Position numbers and translations under genes: made by a program. The notes under the pieces were generated by a model. The model worked only from the letters and a program-made list of their open reading frames with translations. It did no database searches and was not told the DNA's origin. DNA of 64,000 bases, from positions 1-64,000 of the forward strand of contig CAZMHI010000010.1 of the NCBI GenBank assembly GCA_964566055.1, in the 5' to 3' direction. This document shows, piece by piece, positions 61,279 to 64,000 of the stretch. The DNA comes from TMED23 sp964566055 (lineage in GTDB: Bacteria; Pseudomonadota; Alphaproteobacteria; Rhodospirillales; UBA2165). Every line of letters starts with the position of its first letter. Positions within the stretch are counted from its first letter, which is position 1.

Positions 61279-61776
61279 CTAATCTTCTTCGACCGGCATG
61301 CCGCGCCTGATCCAATCACCAAGGCCCTGCCGCTCTTTTTTGGTCATTTTGGTTTTATTAGCGAGGGGCATCGCATTGGTCAGCACGGTCTGCTTGAGTA
61401 TTTTGGCGCTGTATTTTTTAATCTCCGCAATCGTTTCAAGCTTCACGCCACCTGGCGCTTCCTCAACATCCTCATCCGTATTCTTAGCGGCATGGCATGA
61501 AACGCAGCGGGTCTGCACAATCGCCAGCACATCATTGGATTCAAGCTGATCCTCCTCGGCCACTTTGACGTCTTCGCGGTAGCTGATAAAAACGATTAAA
61601 ATTACCATAAATAATGCTGCGGAAGGCCATTGCCATTTCAGCCGGTTACCACTGCCACCGGCATTTTTAGCATTATAATAGTCCCGGATAATGCCGCCGA
61701 TAATGATTACCAGCGCCACCACCAGCCAGGAATGTTTGTTTGAGAAAACCATCGGGAAATGCGAGCTGTTCATCAT
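61279..61776 (-). CDS. puuD: C-terminal half of a split PuuD: membrane helices plus cytochrome c
   Basis: 165 aa from the ATG pair at 61776/61773. Two hydrophobic segments (SWLVVALVIIIGGIIRDY and SAALFMVILIVFIS) are followed by a cytochrome c domain with heme site C91-x2-C94-H95 (RCVSCHAAK) and a likely Met ligand in TNAMPLANKTKMT. In the known PuuD urate oxidase this is the C-terminal part of one protein. Codons upstream read in the same frame as the N-terminal half, broken by TAG at 61789-61791 and TAA at 61798-61800. No ribosome-binding site precedes the ATG pair. Confidence 0.85.
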   Translation of the reverse strand: MMNSSHFPMVFSNKHSWLVVALVIIIGGIIRDYYNAKNAGGSGNRLKWQWPSAALFMVILIVFISYREDVKVAEEDQLESNDVLAIVQTRCVSCHAAKNTDEDVEEAPGGVKLETIAEIKKYSAKILKQTVLTNAMPLANKTKMTKKERQGLGDWIRRGMPVEED

Positions 61777-61797
61777 CAGTAATACCGGCTATGTCAG

Positions 61798-62484
61798 TTA
61801 ATTATTATGGGTCGAGCGTTGCTTGGCGTCATCACCCAAATAGGCTGCCGGTTCCCGACCCGCAATCAGATCGGCGACCACAACTTTCTGATTGGGAATG
61901 ATGACGAAAAACACGTTTGCCACCATGATGGTGCCGACCATGGCGCCGACATGAACAAAAGCACCGCGCCCGCTATAGACATGGGTAAAGCCATAGGCCG
62001 CCAGCAATATCAGGATAAACACAATTGCTGAAAGTGCGATGGCGTTCTTACCAATCGGTGATTTGCAAAGCTGATCATAGGCCACCCAGCCGGCAATAAA
62101 GGCGCCGATACTAATACCAATCGCCTGCCACTGATTGAGGTCCATCACTTCTTTATCGATCAGAAAACTTTCGGCGCCCCAATAATAAATGATGATCATC
62201 AATGAAAAGCCGGATATCCAGGTAAAATAGGCTTCCCATTTAAACCAGTGAAGCTCTTCCGGCATGGTGTCCGGCGCGACCGTGTATTTCTGCATAAAAT
62301 AAAAGCCGCCGCCATGGACGTTCCAGGATGCACCTTTGACCCCTGTTGGCAGTTTTTCGCTGCCCCGCAGGCTCAAATCCAAAAAAATGAAATAGAAAGA
62401 CGAGCCGATCCAGGCGATACCGGCAATCAAATGCAGCCACCGAAACATCAGTTCTAACCAGTCAGCATAGGCGATATCGATCAT
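61798..62484 (-). CDS. puuD: N-terminal half of a split PuuD: membrane urate oxidase domain
   Basis: 228 aa with about six membrane helices. MLRWLHLIAGIAWIGSSFYFIFLDLSL-type start, WNVHGGGFYFMQKYTVAP, LHWFKWEAYFTWISGFSLMIIIYYWGAE, GRGAFVHVGAMVGTIMVANVFFVIIPNQ are the membrane urate hydroxylase blocks. It ends AKQRSTHNN-TAA, where homologues continue Y-L-T-L-P-V. The missing part is encoded directly downstream in the same frame (see the other half). Urate is oxidised to 5-hydroxyisourate, feeding UraH encoded just upstream. Confidence 0.88.
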   Translation of the reverse strand: MIDIAYADWLELMFRWLHLIAGIAWIGSSFYFIFLDLSLRGSEKLPTGVKGASWNVHGGGFYFMQKYTVAPDTMPEELHWFKWEAYFTWISGFSLMIIIYYWGAESFLIDKEVMDLNQWQAIGISIGAFIAGWVAYDQLCKSPIGKNAIALSAIVFILILLAAYGFTHVYSGRGAFVHVGAMVGTIMVANVFFVIIPNQKVVVADLIAGREPAAYLGDDAKQRSTHNN

Positions 62485-62508
62485 GAGGAAGGTTACCTTT
62501 TGTTTCAG

Positions 62509-62862
62509 CTATGAGCCGCGATAGGTGGAATAGGAAAAAGGCGAAACCAAAAGTGGTACATGATAATGATCATCTGGAGACGCTATACCAAATCTAACCG
62601 GCACGATATCCAGAAATGCCGGTGACGGCAGATCAATGCCTTTGCTTTGGAAATAATCACCAATATGAAACCGCAGTTCATACACGCCGACGGCAAAATC
62701 GTTCTCCAACAGTATGGGGTTGTCACACCGGCCATCATCATTCGTCGTTGCTTCGACTACACGCTCACCTTCAGAGCCGGAAATTCGATACAATTCGATA
62801 CGTACACCGGCAGCCGGGCAGCCATGGGCTGAATCCAGGACATGTGTCGTTAAATAGCCCAT
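62509..62862 (-). CDS. uraH: 5-Hydroxyisourate hydrolase
   Basis: 117-aa transthyretin-like protein. The N-terminal LTTHVLDSAHGCPAAGVRIELYRI and C-terminal HYHVPLLVSPFSYSTYRGS are diagnostic; the final YRGS motif separates the hydrolase from true transthyretin. His residues in THVLD and HYHVP and Arg in VRIELY form the active site. AGGAGG lies 11 bases ahead of the ATG. First gene of the minus-strand purine unit and probably operator-controlled. Confidence 0.96.
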   Translation of the reverse strand: MGYLTTHVLDSAHGCPAAGVRIELYRISGSEGERVVEATTNDDGRCDNPILLENDFAVGVYELRFHIGDYFQSKGIDLPSPAFLDIVPVRFGIASPDDHYHVPLLVSPFSYSTYRGS

Positions 62863-62882
62863 ATTCGCGAATTCCTCCTATT

Positions 62883-62917
62883 TTTGTATCCAATTTATTA
62901 TTATTATTGTTTACAAT
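62883..62917. promoter_or_regulatory. Candidate GntR operator A, upstream of uraH
   Basis: TTTGTATCCAAT (62883-62894) and ATTGTTTACAAT (62906-62917) are near matches to a palindrome ATTGTATACAAT, of the kind bound by GntR/FCD regulators, 23 bp apart. The 35-bp element recurs as element B near the regulator's start. It lies just upstream of the uraH ribosome-binding site. Confidence 0.55.
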
Positions 62918-63090
62918 TTGAAATATATGGTACTTCAAGTAGAAACCCATATGCAAGAATTATTTGCTATAAATTATCACTTTTCTGAGCTTTTCTGCCA
63001 CCAATGAACCGTCACAAAGATATTGAAATTAAATAATAAATACGAATGCCCCCAATTAATTCTAATACAATCGACCTTTTTATTGATTTT

Positions 63091-63124
63091 TTTGTATTCA
63101 TTTATTATTATTTTCGTATACAAT
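63091..63124. promoter_or_regulatory. Candidate GntR operator B, upstream of the GntR gene
   Basis: TTTGTATTCATT (63091-63102) and TTCGTATACAAT (63113-63124), 22 bp apart, repeat the layout of element A, including the intervening TTTATTATTATT. It ends 31 bp before the regulator's ATG, fitting autoregulation. Confidence 0.55.
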
Positions 63125-63154
63125 ATTATAACTTTTTCAGATAAAGCGGCACCT

Positions 63155-63862
63155 ATGGCGATGAATGAACAAACAGAAACGACTGATGAATGGATCTATG
63201 ATCAGGTCTTTAGCGCGGTGCTGGAACAGCGGCTAATTCCTGGTGCCAAGTTGAAGGAAAGTGAGCTCTGCGAAGTGTTTGGCGTCAGCCGGACGATCAT
63301 TCGCCGGATTTTACTGCGGCTGTCCTTGGATAAAGTGGTCGAACTTCGGCCCAATAAAGGCGCTGTTATTGCCACCCCGGCAGCCGAAGACGTCCGTCAG
63401 ATATTCGCTGCCCGGCGCTTGCTGGAAATCGGCATTATCGATGATGCCTGCAAATATTGTGCGCCAGATGACACCCAAGCGCTCAAAGATATCGTCGCCC
63501 GCGAAAACACCGCCATTCAAACCGGCAATCGCAGCGGTGCCATCCGGCTGGCCGGTGAATTTCATGTCCGGCTCGCTGGCGTCGCCCGCAACAAACCGAT
63601 CCAGGAACTTCTGCGCCAATTGGTTGCTCAGTCGTCTCTCGCCTTAGCCCTCTATGAAGCTCCCGGTCATTTACTCTGCGTCGATGATGACCACATTAAT
63701 ATCGTCGAGGCGGTGAGCGCCGGCGAAGCTGAAAAATGCAGGGAATTAATGGCGCGCCACCTCGACAAAGCCGAAGCTGAAATGAAGTTAGACGCGACGC
63801 TCGGAAACAATGATCTTAAATCAGTTTTCGCCGAAGTCATCGAAGCGCGAGCCACAGCATGA
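63155..63862 (+). CDS. GntR-family (FCD) transcriptional regulator
   Basis: 235 aa from ATG 63155 (ATGGCGATG); the longer frame upstream is A+T-rich membrane-like coding noise. N-terminal winged helix: IYDQVFSAVLEQRLIPGAKLKESELCEVFGVSRTIIRRILLRLSLDKVVELRPNKGAVI. C-terminal FCD domain with metal/ligand residues in EFHVRLAGVARN and DDHINIVEAVSAGEAEKCRELMARHLDKAE. It overlaps puuE by 4 bp and is divergent from uraH, so it probably regulates purine catabolism. Confidence 0.93.
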   Translation: MAMNEQTETTDEWIYDQVFSAVLEQRLIPGAKLKESELCEVFGVSRTIIRRILLRLSLDKVVELRPNKGAVIATPAAEDVRQIFAARRLLEIGIIDDACKYCAPDDTQALKDIVARENTAIQTGNRSGAIRLAGEFHVRLAGVARNKPIQELLRQLVAQSSLALALYEAPGHLLCVDDDHINIVEAVSAGEAEKCRELMARHLDKAEAEMKLDATLGNNDLKSVFAEVIEARATA

Positions 63863-64000
63863 ATGACTTCAAAAATTACCCTCGTGATCTGATTGGCTAT
63901 GGTGCGGATAAACCGCATGCCAATTGGCCGGATGGCGCCCGCATCGCCCTGCAATTCGTCATCAATTATGAAGAAGGTGGTGAGAATTGCATCCTCCACG
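63859..64000 (+). CDS. puuE: Allantoinase PuuE (polysaccharide deacetylase family), 3' end beyond window
   Basis: Only the first 47 codons are inside the window. YPRDLIGYGADKPHANWPDGARIALQFVINYEEGGENCILH is the conserved start of the metal-dependent PuuE allantoinase, which hydrolyses allantoin to allantoate. Its ATG overlaps the gntR stop (ATGA), so the two are co-translated. A fusion to OHCU decarboxylase, seen in some alphaproteobacteria, cannot be judged from here. Confidence 0.9.
   Translation, partial: MNDFKNYPRDLIGYGADKPHANWPDGARIALQFVINYEEGGENCILH

Noticed and set aside
63023..63154. N-terminal membrane segment for the GntR regulator
   Set aside because: The extra 44 residues come from the A+T-rich operator region; the ATGGCGATG at 63155 is next to the DNA-binding domain and fits family length.

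Overview
This window is a gene-dense chromosomal segment, about 50% G+C by eye, from an alphaproteobacterium. The evidence is the conserved block lgt - NDUFAF7/MidA-type methyltransferase - pgeF - lipoprotein - prs - rplY - pth - ychF, an alphaproteobacterial DUF1491 gene, an RpoH-type sigma factor, CbtA/CbtB cobalt transport under a B12 riboswitch, and a PuuD-type (cytochrome c-linked) urate-oxidation module. A marine or soil Rhodospirillales-like lineage is my guess; the sequence does not settle the order.

Layout. 0-8.3 kb: an A+T-rich membrane protein gene cut by the left edge, then the core translation, nucleotide and lipoprotein-maturation block on the minus strand. 8.4-9.7 kb: an A+T-rich two-gene accessory unit (helical/TPR-like protein plus small HEPN-like protein) with its own terminator. 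9.9-15.8 kb: a Bug-type binding protein without a signal peptide, hldD, ubiK, a YbjN-like gene, proC, rpoH, a TetR/COQ9-like gene and csaA. 15.8-22.8 kb: an envZ/ompR/marR unit, ilvE, DUF1491, two tandem exported MBL-fold paralogues and a LOG-family gene. 23.1-24.1 kb: a secreted protein made of eight P-x-x-V helical units. 24.1-35.3 kb: molybdenum cofactor genes (moaE, moaD, moeA, mobB), pgsA, uvrC, folB, a pteridine-reductase-like SDR, a Ca/Na antiporter, pirin, tgt/queA and a NifU-like scaffold.

35.3-47.4 kb is a cobalamin region: cobQ, cobO, cobN, cobW, cobU behind one cobalamin riboswitch; cobC and cobS; divergent cobT; and the cobalt importer pair cbtB/cbtA behind a second cobalamin riboswitch. 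47.4-50.4 kb holds an unassigned catabolic trio: an Fe(II)/2-oxoglutarate dioxygenase, an Asp/Glu-racemase/arylmalonate-decarboxylase-like protein lacking both catalytic cysteines, and an extradiol-type VOC dioxygenase.

50.4-64 kb is a purine salvage and catabolism island: adenine/adenosine deaminase, guanine deaminase, a four-component BMP-type purine/nucleoside ABC transporter, xanthine dehydrogenase XdhA/XdhB, membrane urate oxidase, 5-hydroxyisourate hydrolase, a divergent GntR/FCD regulator and the start of puuE allantoinase at the right edge. The genes form a path from imported adenine and guanine through hypoxanthine and xanthine to urate, 5-hydroxyisourate and allantoin. The molybdenum cofactor genes upstream could serve XdhB.

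The observation I rate highest is in this island. The urate oxidase puuD, normally one polypeptide joining a membrane domain to cytochrome c, is broken by two in-frame stop codons (TAA and TAG, two sense codons apart) with the frame and flanking residues otherwise intact. The two halves could be a split enzyme, a readthrough gene or a fresh pseudogene. Other notable signals are a duplicated 34-35 bp direct repeat with GntR-like half-sites in front of both uraH and the regulator, hairpin repeats with a shared GGTGCC-like core just after two stop codons, and the eight-unit secreted repeat protein. No tRNA, rRNA, CRISPR array, insertion sequence or prophage was seen.
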